Positions 35,011 to 47,626 of a DNA stretch of 64,000 nucleotides are shown here, one piece after another. Source of the stretch: Harmonia axyridis (Eukaryota > Arthropoda > Insecta > Coleoptera > Coccinellidae); the NCBI RefSeq assembly GCF_914767665.1, contig NC_059501.1, forward strand, positions 9,178,501 through 9,242,500, given 5' to 3'. The notes below the pieces were generated by a model that was not told the origin of the DNA, made no database searches, and worked only from the letters and a program-made list of their open reading frames with translations. A program made the translations under genes and the position numbers. Within the stretch, counting starts at the first letter, position 1. Every line of letters begins with the position of its first letter.

Positions 35011-36311
35011 AAAAACCAAACATAATAGGCATTTTAGTATTGGAGTGAATTAATCAATTTTTCACGACCATTTTATTCTGCTACCCTTCCTCGTGATCAG
35101 GACAACAGCGCCCCTTTTTTCCATCCGCAAAATGACTGAATTAAAATTCTAAATACTTCCCATCAAATTGCCCCCTCGAAATTAAGTCGCCATAAATGTG
35201 TAATTAACTCGAAGGACCAACGCCGCCCCTCGCTTCACCAAGAAGTCCCCTGTCGTTGAAGATTTAATCAACATGGCCGCCCTAGCAGCCAACTTTCCAA
35301 TTACACGCGTACCACCCGTAAAAAAAGCGTAACTTTTCCCCCGTTTATACGCAGAATTATGCGAAAAGTTCGGTTATCCGAGACGATATTCATGTTTATA
35401 TTACGGCATTACACCCGTTAACAAAGCATTCAACAAGCATGAAAGAGGAACATGCTTCCCGACTCGTTCTGCCACGCTCTCGTCGAAGGCACAGCCTCCT
35501 CGATATCGTCTGACCTAATTAGGAGTCTTGGGAATCGAAAGTTTCTCGCTCCCAACTGTTTTTCCGTTCTCTAATCTGCGGAACTTCGCATAAACAGGGA
35601 ACGAGTTGACGTTTGTGTTTTTGTACCGGGAGATCTAGAAAGTTGTGGAGCTATTCTGATTCAACCGTGGAGTTCTGGCGGCGTTGCTGTTGAAGTTTCT
35701 CGCGCTTATGACGTCTCTGCTATGATGTGGATTGGAGTTGCTTTGTTTCAAGAGATTATTCTTGGTGGTTTTCGTTTCGGCCTCTGTGGCGGTGGGATGT
35801 ATTGTCGTTTGTTTTTATTATTAATCGTCTTCGTCTGGGAAAGAACTCATCGTTTGACGACAATGGAGTTGGGAACTTACAGTAGAGTGCGAATAAATGC
35901 ACATCTTGCATTTCAAAATTTTATCGTTTTTCGCAGTTGGCAAGAGTTTTTGTCATTGGAGCCACCATTTTGTTTCACAGTTCTGGCAGTCAGTGAGTAA
36001 TAAGATATGCCAGTCTTTCTCTCTCGAGGGGTTACGGTGTTTCGTCCCGAAATAGCTGTTGGACTTGCAGTCTTTGCACAAATTCGGGGATTCTTTATGC
36101 ACCCGCCGATGCCTTACTGGAGAGTACAGGAAGCCAGCAACGCCACCTCTTGGTCATGCAGAGGCACTACAGTTTTATTTTGGTTGAGTTTGCTGATCTA
36201 GGTAGGACAGACATTTCAATTTTAGAAGATGGGTATTAGACGCCAGAAAAAACTCTAGGATTGATACTCTCGATGCATACCCAACAATGACTCAAAGAGA
36301 GGGAAAATATT
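35011..36311. other. GC-rich island, no gene recognised
   Basis: 35090-35720 is a GC-rich, CpG-containing island with A/T-core words such as taattaac and catttat. 35722-36201 is open on the plus strand in two frames; the first is hydrophobic but has no recognisable family or splice structure. I do not call a gene. Confidence 0.35.
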
Positions 36312-39300
36312 GATTCAGAGCCTTAAGAGGGAATAGCACCACGTGACTACTCAGCTCAAAATGAAATTATAGGTTTTTCCTTTTACAACCACCGATTTTT
36401 ATGGGGTTTCCACATAATTTCTTCAAACAGTTATCCACATTGTAGAATGACAATATTTTTAATTTGCAAATGAATGAAACATGTTGGTAACTTTTCGTTA
36501 TTCGCAAAAAACTTGATGATATTTTCAATGCACAAAGCACTGATATATTTTTAAAATATTCGTGGAAAAAACCTACAAAAAATCATTACAAGTGATACTT
36601 TTGTGAAAAAATAATCGACTGTGGTATAGTGCTGTACTCTACTTATATGCTTCGACGCAGAAAGCCACGTGGTGGTGATCCCTTCTGAATAAAATGTTGA
36701 AACAAAAGAGAAATAATAAGACTGTCGAGATTAACAGAAGAAAAGGAAAGAATAAGGAAGACAACAGCAATTGAGGAAACTTTTCCATTGAATGAAGGTA
36801 AATTGAAGCCTAGAAAGACAATCCAAGATCTTCAGGAAGACCCCACTGTTCGAAAACGACTGATAAAAGGCGGAAGAAAAACAATGAAACCTCAAAGGAA
36901 CAGTTATTGACTGTTGCAGCTCATATTAACCAACTAGCTAAGCATCCGTTCAAGGAGATATTTTGAGGTTGATTTGCTTATGAAGGTACAAAATCTCTTA
37001 TGCCAAATGAAGGTATGATGAATCTCAAAATGCAAAGACTTATTAGATCATAGATTATAAACTAAACTCAGAAAAGTTTATGCCAATAATTAGGCAGTTT
37101 TTAACAAGACTCTGCTCCATCTTACGTGTTTATGATGATGATGAAATATTTCAAGGATAAAATGATATCGTGAAATTTGCAAAAAATCGTAAAAGTTAAG
37201 ACTACATAAAATATATTGCAAAACTAAAACGAAACTCATTGAGGTAATCATCCAGATCTTGGGAACAGCAAATCACTGAAAAATGTAAAAAAGACAAGGT
37301 AGAACATATTTTATATTGAAACAATGATTTGAATTTGATTAGGTTTTCGATGTCATTTATATGTAACCATAAAAGTTCAGTTTTTAAAATTATCATTCGT
37401 GTTCACATAATAATTTGAACGGGAAGACCTAAATCTCGAAATCTTTAGGGAGTTTTCAGGGATCAAATGCCGCGATTAGGTTTTTGAATTGAAAAATTCT
37501 GACAAGGAATTCCTTGAATAAGGCTCTTGATAATATTGAAATTCTTTATTTGATCAAGATGAAATTAGCATTTAGGTTCGAAGTGATAATTTCAAGCTAC
37601 TGCTAGACAGGTGGGCGATGAAGTTATTCTGAGCTTTACTTATTTTATTATTAAAAAAATCAAAATTTCAATTTGGCAACTGTCGTTTCTGTATATAACT
37701 GTTTCATTTCTATCAGAAATTGTTTCATTGATGGTTTGCTTTCACAACTTCTCCTTGCATTTTGAAAGAATCAATTTTCATCGTTATGTTCAATATTCCA
37801 TGAATATTTTCCTACATTTCCATTTTCCAATACAATGGACTATTTTGAATATATCAGAGTATTTCCCAGGAGTCTTCAAGCGTATGGTTCACTGGAACAG
37901 TGCCGAAAGATATTGAAAATTCTTCCAGGGCCACTCAATCAACGTCTCGTATAATGTCTTATTAGGGTTGCCAGATAAATGGTGTGTCATAAACTCCAAT
38001 ATGTTGCCCATGTAAGAGGGAAATTGCGCTTCAACTAAATTGGGCACCATTATTCTAAAGGAAAAACCGCCTACAGTACACACTGTTTCACTTTGAACGC
38101 CGAATATTTCTTTGTTGAAATTACTAGGTATTGCTTTGAAGGTTTACTGAAATACTTTTCATTCTTATGGGAATAAGTTTATCGACGTTGGTTATAATGT
38201 GAACTTGATATGAATATTTTCGCCAAAATATGTCATTTCATGTTTGATAGTAAGAAATCAATCCTTATACAGTAGCAGGAATATCTCAGTTGCTATTACT
38301 TCTTTGCATGTGAGACATTCAATTCACTCTGTTTCGGTGAATTGTTCGAAAATTTTCGGAGAGTAATAAGCTAGTATTATATTTTTTGTGAGACTAAATA
38401 TTTGGCAATTTCAGTCAAGCTAAAAAAAATGTAGAACATACTATTTCGCATTTGCAGATAAATTGAGGAAAATGCTAACAAACTTTTCTTAATTGAAAAT
38501 TTCCAAAATATAAATTTGAATTAATGAAATTCAATATTTTTAAACTTTGCGGAAAAAAACATTTGGAAAATATTGAATAACATTTTCAAAAACCATCTTT
38601 TCATCCATATATATCGAAACCTACCAAAGGAATGTTACATAATAAACTTTGAAAATAACTTATTCCGTCATAAAATATAGACATATCCATCGATTTGGTG
38701 AAGATGGAGTCTGAATTTTTATAGATCCCAGGGGTTTGAAGATTGTTTATAGTTCCGATAGATATAAAACTCCCATGAATCATTGCGAAAAGTCATTTTG
38801 GCCATTTTGTTGAAAGTTTCGATCGTAAAACGGCGAGGTAACTGGTGTAGGAGCCATATCTTAAAAAGGACACATTAAAGTTTCACATGCTTTCGTCATA
38901 TATTTGTTCAACACTTTTTATTATGTGGTATTTATGATATATGGCTACTTTTATTTCTTCGGCTAGAAAATGTGCGATTCTTGCACGGATTTATTGAAGC
39001 ACAGTAGGAAGCGGTTAAATCCTTCCAGCCAATTTACAATTTCATATATTATTTTCATACATCGGAATATGCTGATTTTTCCACATGGCGTCTATATCCT
39101 TTTTTTCTTCAATTCTCAATTCATTAGAACTTACAGACATTAATAACATGAATTCGAATTCATCATCAACGAAATTCCTTTAAAAATTTACATAAAACCT
39201 CAAGAGCTTCTTCATTCAAGACTAAATTGAAGTCAAGTTATTTTCATTTCATACATGATCGAACCAAATTTTGTTAGTTATTTTAGAGAACTGTAGATTT

Positions 39301-40959
39301 TAGGATTATTTCGAAGATGAAAAGAGTAGATGGCGCTGGTTAGGTATTATTACTACTATATTATCACATTGTGGAGTCATGTAACTGTCAAAAGTCTGCC
39401 ATTTTTTGTCAAATATTTTTTTATCGATATTGTGCGGTTATATTGCATGTTTTGGACTTCATACTTTGGGACGTGACAAAATGGTCTATGAATTCGATTC
39501 AGTGGATGCTGTTTTGAATTGAGGGAGGCCGTTATCCACCCATGGTTGTGTGACGAAAAAAAAGCAGAGTTGATTGAACAAAATGAGCCCAGGATATGAA
39601 AACAATGGATTTAACTGTATCTTATCCACTCTTGTATAAATTGTACTCGAGCATATTCGAAATGTGAAATCCCGACTACTTCCAGCCAGATGTTCTGTAC
39701 GTTTTACGAATCTCATCCATCAGACAGCTGATGCAATATTCCACAATCATCGATCACAGTTTCAACAGGTATCAGGGTAACTCGAAATCACAAAGTCTAC
39801 AAAACTACATTAACATACATCTTCTCTTAAAAAGCATTCCATCATAGTATTCAACTTCTTTCACCTGATATCCGAAACAACGAACAATTCGGGTAGGTAT
39901 TCAGAAATTGATAAATGAAATACGGAGAAACGTATTGCAGGATGCATTTTTGCCCAAAGCCATCTGCATATTAGAATAATAGTCAGTTGATTTATAGTCT
40001 AACATATTTAAATCGCCAGTTGGTACTTCTCTGCATGTTAAATGTGCAATGCATTTGGTACTTAGTCTTGGTTTTTGTCCTTGTGATCTTCATATCATTA
40101 GGCAATTTCTTTCAGTGTATCCTGCTGGTATTGGCCCCTACCTTTGGCAAAATTTTCTATAGCATTGTTGTGGGTATTACATAATGAGTTTCGATAACGA
40201 TATACATACATACATACAGAAATTAGAAAGTGCCTACTCATATGAAGATAATATCCCAGAGGCACTTCCTTTGTCCAAATATCTGTTAGATAAGATTAGA
40301 TTACAGGAGGGACAATTAGAACATGTAAGCCTCGGGAACGCTTCGGTCTAATGATCTATTGAACTACCCCGTACTGTTAACTAGTCAGGCAGCAAAGTTT
40401 CAAGACACTTCACTACTCTCGCAGGAGCTAAATCCGGTTTCAAGAACAACGAGTCAATGAGTTGTGGCTTTTTCCATAAAAAGCTATACAATCTAAAAGC
40501 CAGTTTTTATATACTTTTACTCCAATGTTTCCCTTTTTCTCCAATACCTTTTCTGGAGTAAGATTAGACTATTCTTTCATAATAGGCTTCTACTTCGAAA
40601 GTCACTTTTACTTTAGAGAGATTTATAGTCAGCTTTTTTACTGTCAGTGGAGCAGAGTCTGAAGAGCACTCATCAAGACAATGCTTTGTTTGCACATCAT
40701 ACATCAGTATTTTTCAATATCAAAAGCAGTTTTAAATCCATACCCGAAAACTCCTGTCCAACTTTTTTCCAGCTACCACAAATAAAACCTCCAATATTTC
40801 AATCCAGATTTGATTTTCCGAAATCGTTACACGAATCTTTTGAAGCTTGATACTAACGAGAAAAAGTAATATGGAACTATCGGTGCCATCTGCACGTCAC
40901 CCTCTAAAATGAATAAACGAGCATTCAAAAGCTCCTGACTTGTCGTCTTTTTTTCGCGC
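36312..40959. other. AT-rich stretch, no gene; weak MITE-like pair at its start
   Basis: About 36330-36358 (ttaagagggaatagcaccac followed by gtg) and about 36668-36696 (ccacgtggtggtgatccctt, then ctgaa) are imperfect inverse copies 340 bp apart and may be the ends of a decayed MITE. 36719-36910 is an open stretch rich in Lys/Arg/Glu without a methionine start or known domain. Otherwise nothing recognised. Confidence 0.35.
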
Positions 40960-41242
40960 TTATGCTCTTCGATCCACCTGACGACAGTTCAACGCTAAAC
41001 ATAAAGTTTACCCTATCTCACCGAACCCTCATCCACTCAAACTTCCATGAAGTCGGAGACAAACGTCAACGTATTCACCGCGATCATCCGCCGGAAAACT
41101 TCTTCCCTCCCTCGTTCGTCATACCGGGATCGTCCCGACAACACAAAACGGGACCGGCAACCGTTCAAAAACCTGTCATCTTACCTCGCTCTCCGGACCC
41201 TCTTGACGCCGCCGTCCCTTATCCCTCCAGGACAAGGTGAGA
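40960..41242. other. GC-rich island
   Basis: C-rich, CpG-containing sequence open on the plus strand in two frames for 70-90 codons, with Pro/Arg/Ser-rich text and no domain. It leads directly into the duplicated island that starts at 41243. Confidence 0.35.
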
Positions 41243-41421
41243 GAAAATGCAGGGATTAACTCAATTTACCCGGTACAAACTTGCGGAACTTTCCGTAATT
41301 GAATGAGCGACTACCGGGGCGCGATTTATCGCCCGGTCTGATTGCGTTATCTCCCCCGTTTTTTTGGCGGGAGTTATGACTTCCAACGGGGGGTGATATG
41401 TCAACAAATGAAGTGCTTTCG
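41243..41421. repeat. Duplicated GC-rich non-coding element, copy 1
   Basis: Direct-orientation relative of 42899-43050. Shared blocks include gcgactaccgg, ttatctcccccgttttt (copy 2 has an A at one site), gcgggagttatga and gtcaacaaat. It is not AT-rich like the MITEs here, has no terminal repeats, and lies inside a GC-rich island. A duplicated regulatory element is plausible but unproven. Confidence 0.7.
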
Positions 41422-41504
41422 GCTCGAATGGAAGTTGCGTTTGCGGATGATGTCTCTCGTGATTTTGGATTACTTGAGATGGTTAAGGGAAAGCGAGAAA
41501 GCGA

Positions 41505-41580
41505 TGGTGAGGATTAATGAGACTGGTGTTCCTCAGGACTCTGTTTCGGGTTAGCTCTTATTCGATGAATATGTTGCAGA
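41505..41580 (+). pseudogene. Possible reverse transcriptase scrap
   Basis: Reads RINETGVPQDSVSG, stop, LLFDEYVAD. This resembles the RT motif GVPQGSVLGPLLFxxYVND with a damaged middle. Only about 24 residues support it. Confidence 0.4.
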
Positions 41581-42204
41581 TATTAATTTCAGAGATGGTG
41601 GTACTCAAGATTTTGTACATTTTTCGGAAGTTGAGATAATTTGTAATTTGTTCAATATTTTTTATACCGACTTTCCTAGACCTCTGTGGGACCTTTCAAA
41701 AGCTTGGATATTATACGAGACAAGAAAGCCGGCGTGTTCTGTGTAGGTTCTGTTATTTTTTTCCTATTGCCTGACAAAAATCTGAATGTTGGTCGGTTAA
41801 TTTCAAATGTTAGTATTGTTTTTGTAGACCTTTGCACCCCTAATAATAAAGGCTGATCAGATTACTTTAGTTTACGCTGGTTGCCAAGTTATAAGGTGTT
41901 CAAAGTTGACATAGCGATAAACGCAATAAATCTGACATTATCATAACTTTATCGCTAAGGTCTTTTAAATTTTTAGTGGGACTTTATCGGCTTTACTCAA
42001 GAGTAAGGTTTCTGGGGATGTTGATGACAAATATAAATAATAAACAAAGTTACCCATATCAACTTTGTAGCCGGCGATACTGGCTGCATCCCACCTCAGC
42101 GCAGAGAAATTGTCTGGAAGGTAGTCGAAATCAATAGATCGTAGATGTATTATAATAAGCTTATAAGGTATTTGTTAGCATAAAGCCATCGAACGGTGAT
42201 TTTG

Positions 42205-42480
42205 ACGTCAAAAACAAACATAGCGGTGGAAGAGAGGAGGTTTTCGAAAATGCTGATTTGGAGGCATTACTTCGTTAAGACTCATGTCAATCGCAACAAG
42301 AATTGGCAGGATCATTGGAAGTGACACAACAATCCATTTCCAAACGCCTGAGAGACATGGGAAAGATTCAGAAATAAGGAGATTGGGTGTCGAACGAGTT
42401 GTGGTCCAAAGATGTTGAACGGCGTTTTTTTGTCTGTATACAGCTGCTTACAAGGCAAAGACGGAAGGGATTTCTGCACC
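42205..42480 (+). pseudogene. DD34D mariner transposase N-terminal piece
   Basis: The plus strand reads GGREEVFENADLEALL, stop, DSCQSQQELAGSLEVTQQSI and SKRLRDMGKIQK, the second helix-turn-helix of mariner transposase. Then come LWSKDVERRFFVCIQLLTRQ and RRKGFLHL, where it breaks off just before the first catalytic block. Two stops are present. It covers the part of the protein that the fragments at 18995 and 59485 lack. No terminal repeats are visible. Confidence 0.83.
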
Positions 42481-42898
42481 TCTGAGAGGAGCAACGACTG
42501 GCTGCCGGTCTTTTTAGATAGCAGAGTATTAAAACAGTCGTTATAATCATAAAAGAATATCAAAGATACAACGAATTACATACATGTGTTAGGTATGAAT
42601 ATATAGTCAAGAATGAGATAACTGCAGAACTTCTATATCGTCGAAAAGACGTGTAACCTGATCGCTTCCTGGAAGATGGTTAAGTGCACAATTCTGTGGT
42701 ACATAAATCTGCTTATCTGTTCAGAAGTGTCGTTGTCCGGAATACATAACTCCTGCTTCTTCGAAAAAAAAACTTTTTATCTGGAATGGATGCTACAGAC
42801 AACAACGGTTCATCATTTGAAACTAAAATGATCAAAAACTTAGAATGAATATCGTTTCCAAAATCAGATGGTAAAAATCCTCTTAGACAAAGTGGACA

Positions 42899-43050
42899 AA
42901 TTCCTGCAGGATGAACCAAATTCACCCGTGAAAACATTTCAGTAATTCCATGCGCGACTACCGGACATCTCCGCATCCGATCGCATTATCTCCCCCATTT
43001 TTGCGGGCGTTATGAATTTCAACGCCGCGCGTAATACGTCAACAAATAAA
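42899..43050. repeat. Duplicated GC-rich non-coding element, copy 2
   Basis: Same order of blocks as 41243-41421 (gcgactaccgg, cgcattatctcccccatttt, gcgggcgttatga, gtcaacaaataaa), with a small gap after the first block. Identity looks like about 70 percent, higher in the blocks. It continues into a longer GC-rich island (43051-43300) that is not shared with copy 1. Confidence 0.7.
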
Positions 43051-43639
43051 CTCTTTCCTGCGACCGTGTACGGCGAACGTGCCGGCGGGATCTCGCTCCG
43101 GGCCTTGTTTATTCGAAATTATAACGCGATAATTAGACGGTGTGGACCGACTGGCGTTACGGCCGGACGCCCGCCTGATTGGTAATTTATGCACGGTGCC
43201 CGTCGGCCGGAAAAATCGGGGGTGGCGGTGTCATTTTCGGCTACCTTGTTATGATAATTTATAACGCGAGGTGGGGACGTTTTGACAATTTGGTGTTTCC
43301 TGGATGGCCAAGGATTCGTTTGGTGTTTCTGTTCGCTAGTTTTTTGAACATCTCTAACAGTTTATCAGGATGTGTGTTATTTCGGAGTTTTTAGTCGGAA
43401 CTGTGTCACATACAGATTTAGAGGTTTCTGCATCCAATATAAGTGTGGAGAATTTCGAAAAGATGAGAACAATCGGTGAAATAAAGACTTGGTTGTGTGA
43501 GTTGTGTATCTCACCCGTCAGAAAGTTAAATTTCTCTCTATCCGGAAGAAAATCAACTGGTCACTGATGAATTACTTAGTGGAGTCACCACTATTGTCGC
43601 TTAATCTTATGAGAAAATGATTTTACCAGTCATTGCAGA
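43051..43639. other. GC-rich island then unique AT-rich DNA
   Basis: 43051-43300 is strongly GC-rich (cggcgggatctcgctccggg-type words) with A/T cores such as ggtaatttatg and gataatttata that resemble homeodomain or Caudal-like sites. No open frame with a domain. Confidence 0.35.
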
Positions 43640-44600
43640 GTTGAAACTTGAGGTCTCAAAATTGAAAAATGAGGTTTAACTCCCAAAATTCAAACTTTAT
43701 TGAATTTTTACGTTTTTTTCCCAATTTTCGACAATTGACGATCCCTAATGGAACAAATTTCATACTCTTTTGAAATAAAGGTATAAAATTTATGTAAAAG
43801 AACATTATGTTTTTCATAAATTTTTCAAGGTATTGCGGCGTATTCGAGTGAAATTCTTCCAGACAAAAATTTTCAGAACAGTACGAAATTTGTCTCATTA
43901 GGGATCCTCAATTCTAACACCGCTCACAGATTTCTCGTAGACCTCACAGTTTAAAAAAGAACTCAACTCGAAAATTGGGAGAAATACGAAAAAATTCAAT
44001 AATCTATAAAAAAATCGTTATATCTCACACAGGGGTCACAGACCCCTTAGATGAAAACGTTTTTTGAGGATTGAGCGCTGATCTACAACATGTTGAGGTT
44101 TCAAGCTTGTATCTTGCGTACAGGAGAGGTGGCCGTGCAAGAAAATTATCAAATTTTTTTTCTTTGGAATTTCAGTTCATGAGGTATAATTTCTGAAACA
44201 ATGGACTGATCGCCCAACGACAAGCTTTTAGTGATCTACGTTATCATATCAATTGAAAGAAAGGTATTAAATTCATTAAAAAGAACTTCTTCTTTCGAAT
44301 TTTTAAAGCTCTATGTATTGCGTATTCGAGTGGAATTTTTCCAGGCAAATATTTTTGGAGTAGTACATAATTTGTCTCATTAGGTATCGTCAATTCTAAC
44401 GCCGCTTACTGATTTCTCGTAGACCTCGCAGTATAAGAAAAAACTTAACTCAAAAATTGGGGAAAAATTCAATAATCTATACAAAAATCGTTATATCTCC
44501 TGAAGTATGTGTCGCAGACTCCTCAAATAAAAACGTTTTATAAAGATTGAACTCAGATCCAAAACATGTTGAGGTTTCAAGTTCGTATCTTGCGTCCAAT
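43640..44600. repeat. Direct duplication of a ~350-bp unit with partial inverted copy
   Basis: Unit A (about 43775-44125) and unit B (about 44255-44600) share gtattcgagtg, aatttgtctcattagg, gatttctcgtagacctc, aaattcaataatctat, tcgttatatctc, catgttgaggtttcaag and tatcttgcgt in the same order. 43665-43770 is an inverted, internally deleted version of part of the unit (the aattgggag...ccctaatgg core), so the block is part direct repeat, part foldback. No transposase or known terminus seen. Confidence 0.8.
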
Positions 44601-45400
44601 TCAAATTACCAAAGGATGGTAAATCATAGGATCGTTCGAGATTGCTTCACTCATCCTGAGAAGTTGTGGGATTTCAAAAACGCTGAGGAGAGAGGAGTAT
44701 TCAAACTTTGGCAGTTCACAAGAATGCCACGTGGTATAAACCCCTTTAAATCCCAATTTTCAAATTTAATGTAGAGCGAGTTCTCCAGAAACGTCTTGTA
44801 GGCTTTCAACTCTCTATATAGAATACTCACAATTACAAAAACAATGCTCAACACCAAAAGTTGATATGCAAATTGAAGAAACCTTCCCAGTTTATTCATA
44901 CCTTTTTATCATCGATTTATGAGAATCCTGAAAACAACTTCCTTCAATTAGATATGACGCAAAATAACATAGTTCTTTTCACATTTTTCTGACAAATCGT
45001 AATGAGGGTAGAATATTTCATATGAATAAACTCTCTCAATATGGAATCTCCTTGTGCCTTCTCCATTTCAAAGATTGCTTCATATGATAGCGATGTGGCT
45101 TTGTTTGTGGATGCCTGAAAGATAAGTCCTTCTTTCTCTTCCATTTCCCATTGTTGTGGCCTCTTTTATGATTTAATGCCAGATTTGAAATCCTGTCTTG
45201 CACTATTTCTACTTATCAATTGTTGTTGAATAATCTATTTTGAATGTTGGAAAATTCTCAACAACTGCAATAGGTATATTTATTATTTTCTTATTTATTA
45301 GTCTTTTCTATCAGGTTCTGTTTGGGAATAGTGGCCTGCCGTGAAAAGTTGCGACTAGCATCAAATTTCCATTGAACTAGGAATGTTCGAACGTTATCAA
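44601..45400. other. No gene recognised
   Basis: AT-rich sequence with short frames of up to about 82 codons on both strands, none with a recognisable domain. Confidence 0.45.
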
Positions 45401-46477
45401 AAAAAATGTGACAAATCAAGATTTCTGATGGATGTGATTCGAAGAGAAACCATTTTTGTAAGTAATTGCACAAGTGCATCAAAATTACCGATAATTTTGC
45501 ATGACAGCGTGTTGTCATAAAAACTGCATGAGTTCATTTTCATTTTTTGGAGAAAGAGCCCGACACCGAAGGTTCCTCTTCGAATCACATCCATCAGAAA
45601 TCTTGATTTGTCACATTTTTTAATTTTTTGGAGAAAATGACCGAATGCAGTTTTTCAAAGAAAACACGCTGGAATGCGAAATTATCCGGTCATTTTGATG
45701 CACGAGTGTAATTCGGGGGAATATTTCCCTCCTGTCAAAAATTCTATGTATCTGGATAACAATTATCGAAAATTACAGCGATAATTGCATTGTAGGAAGC
45801 GAAACTGCACTGCGATAATTGTTCTGTTCATAGATGCATAGTTTCTATGCATCTTACACAGTTCGAATTTATGGCAATTCCATTCTACATCAGTTTGACA
45901 AGTGATGTAACAGTTTATTCGGGAAATATTCCCCCGAATTACACTCGTGCATCAAAATGACCGGATAATTTTGCATGACAGCGTGTTGTCATAAAAACAT
46001 GCATCAGTTTTCATTTTTGGAGAAAGAGCCCTCCACCTTCGGTGTCGGGCTCTTTCTCCAAAAATGAAAATGACCGAATGCAGTTTTTCAAAGAAAACAC
46101 GCTGTCATGCAAAATTATCCGGTCATTTTGATGCACGAGTGTAATTCGGGGGAATATTTCCCGAATAAACTGTTACATCACTTGTCAAACTGATGCATGT
46201 TTTTATGACAACACGCTGTCATGCAAAATTATCGGTAATTTTGATGCACTTGTGCAATTACCTACGAATATTTCCCGAATAAACTGTTACATCACTTGTC
46301 AAACTGATGTAGAATGGAATTGCCATAGATTCAAACTGTGTAAGATGCATAGAAACTATGCATCTATGAACAGTGCAATTATCGCAGGGCTGTTTCGCTT
46401 CCTACAATGCAATTATCGCTGTAATTTTCGATAACTGTTCTCCATATACATAGAATTTTTGACAGCAGGAAATATTC
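45401..46477. repeat. Compound palindromic element
   Basis: The main palindrome spans 45719-46477, centred near 46042 in ccttcggtgtcgggctcttt. The left arm is about 320 bp; the right arm is longer because a module of about 130 bp (cattattcggg to cactcgtgcatcaaaatga-like text) is duplicated there (about 46170-46305). To the left, a second inverted pair with 51-bp arms (45401-45451 and 45571-45621) encloses a further partial copy of the module. The outer ends match around gaatatttcc and tcaaaaattctatgtat. No coding content. Confidence 0.85.
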
Positions 46478-47358
46478 AGAAATATTCAGTCAAATTTTTA
46501 GATGAACTTCTTTCTTTATTTTGATGAGTACTATTACCTTCTGAAGTTTTGCCCCCTAATCAGGAAACACCCTGAATAACCCTCTGTTTGGTTAGGAATT
46601 TTCTGTAAATTCGTAAATATTTTCAATTTCACGAATATTTCCTAGGATTTTGTGGAATGATGGATTAGCAATCATTCAGATAATATAACTGAAATTCATC
46701 CCAATATCTCCAATTATTCATGAACCAAATTATCAGTCACGACGTTGGATGCTATAATCGATAGATTTAATCTAGGAGACGCTTCATTTATGAGGACTCG
46801 ATGTCATCGGTGTTATAGCTGAAACATCATTCGCCTTGTTCATTCGTATAGAAAATCCAAAGTACATCGGATGTAGCTCGAATTGTTTTAGTATTGCCTG
46901 TAATGAATTGTTGACTCGACAGCGCATTTCTAGGCGGATGTGGATCCGATCGACCCAATTCACCTCCAATTATGGGATCATCACTGCTCTATTAACGGTA
47001 ATGATTTTCGCCATGATTGATAGGGCTGATGCAATCGGTAACGGAAAAAAATTTCGACAATCGCTGAACGATAATCGTGTGTATTTAGATTGATTGGAGT
47101 GTCGAAAGGATTTTTTGGACAGAATTAATGATTTTTTTGAATAATTTGATCTGTTCTCAAATACATGCACTGCAGAATAAAGGTTGACGTACGTTTGACA
47201 GAAATTATAGTTTGTCGATCATAGAACGGATATGGATTACAATTGGTATACAAAGGTTGTCCTGAAAAGAATTATTAATTTTGTGCCATGCTACTTAACA
47301 CGTAACATTTGTTAACATCTTTGAGTCGACATTCAATAAGTCGAAGACTATGAGTTGT
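46478..47358. other. No gene recognised
   Basis: AT-rich. Overlapping short frames at 46836-47170 on both strands show no domain. Confidence 0.45.
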
Positions 47359-47626
47359 AAATCAAAAATAATTTGACAACTTTGTGTCTAATCCTTCACA
47401 ATAATATATCTATATGATATATTTAGTTTATTTTTGTCTTGGAATATATTCCAATTCTAAAAATGACAAATTTAATAATCAACCAAAAGAAAATTCAAAA
47501 TGACTAAAAATATATCAATACATGATACATTTTTAGTCATATATTCCAAGACAAAATAAACTAAATATATCATATAGATATATTATTGTGAAGGATTAGA
47601 CACAAAGTTGTCAAATTATTTGATTT
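47359..47626. mobile_element. MITE with ~90-bp terminal inverted repeats
   Basis: The arms 47359-47453 and 47543-47626 are almost exact inverse copies. They share aatttgacaactttgtgtct, aatccttcacaataatatat and gatatatttagtttattttg, with a difference of one or two bases in A/T runs. The spacer is about 90 bp of AT-rich DNA. No protein is encoded. High arm identity suggests relative youth, or repair between the arms. Confidence 0.85.

Noticed and set aside
35722..36201. Consecutive hydrophobic plus-strand frames, possibly a membrane protein
   Set aside because: The frames differ, lack a coherent splice structure and match no family I know; the strong T-rich composition explains the hydrophobicity.
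45401..46477. Repeated short modules resembling a CRISPR array
   Set aside because: Modules are over 100 bp, in both orientations and in a eukaryotic setting; there are no regular spacers and no cas genes.
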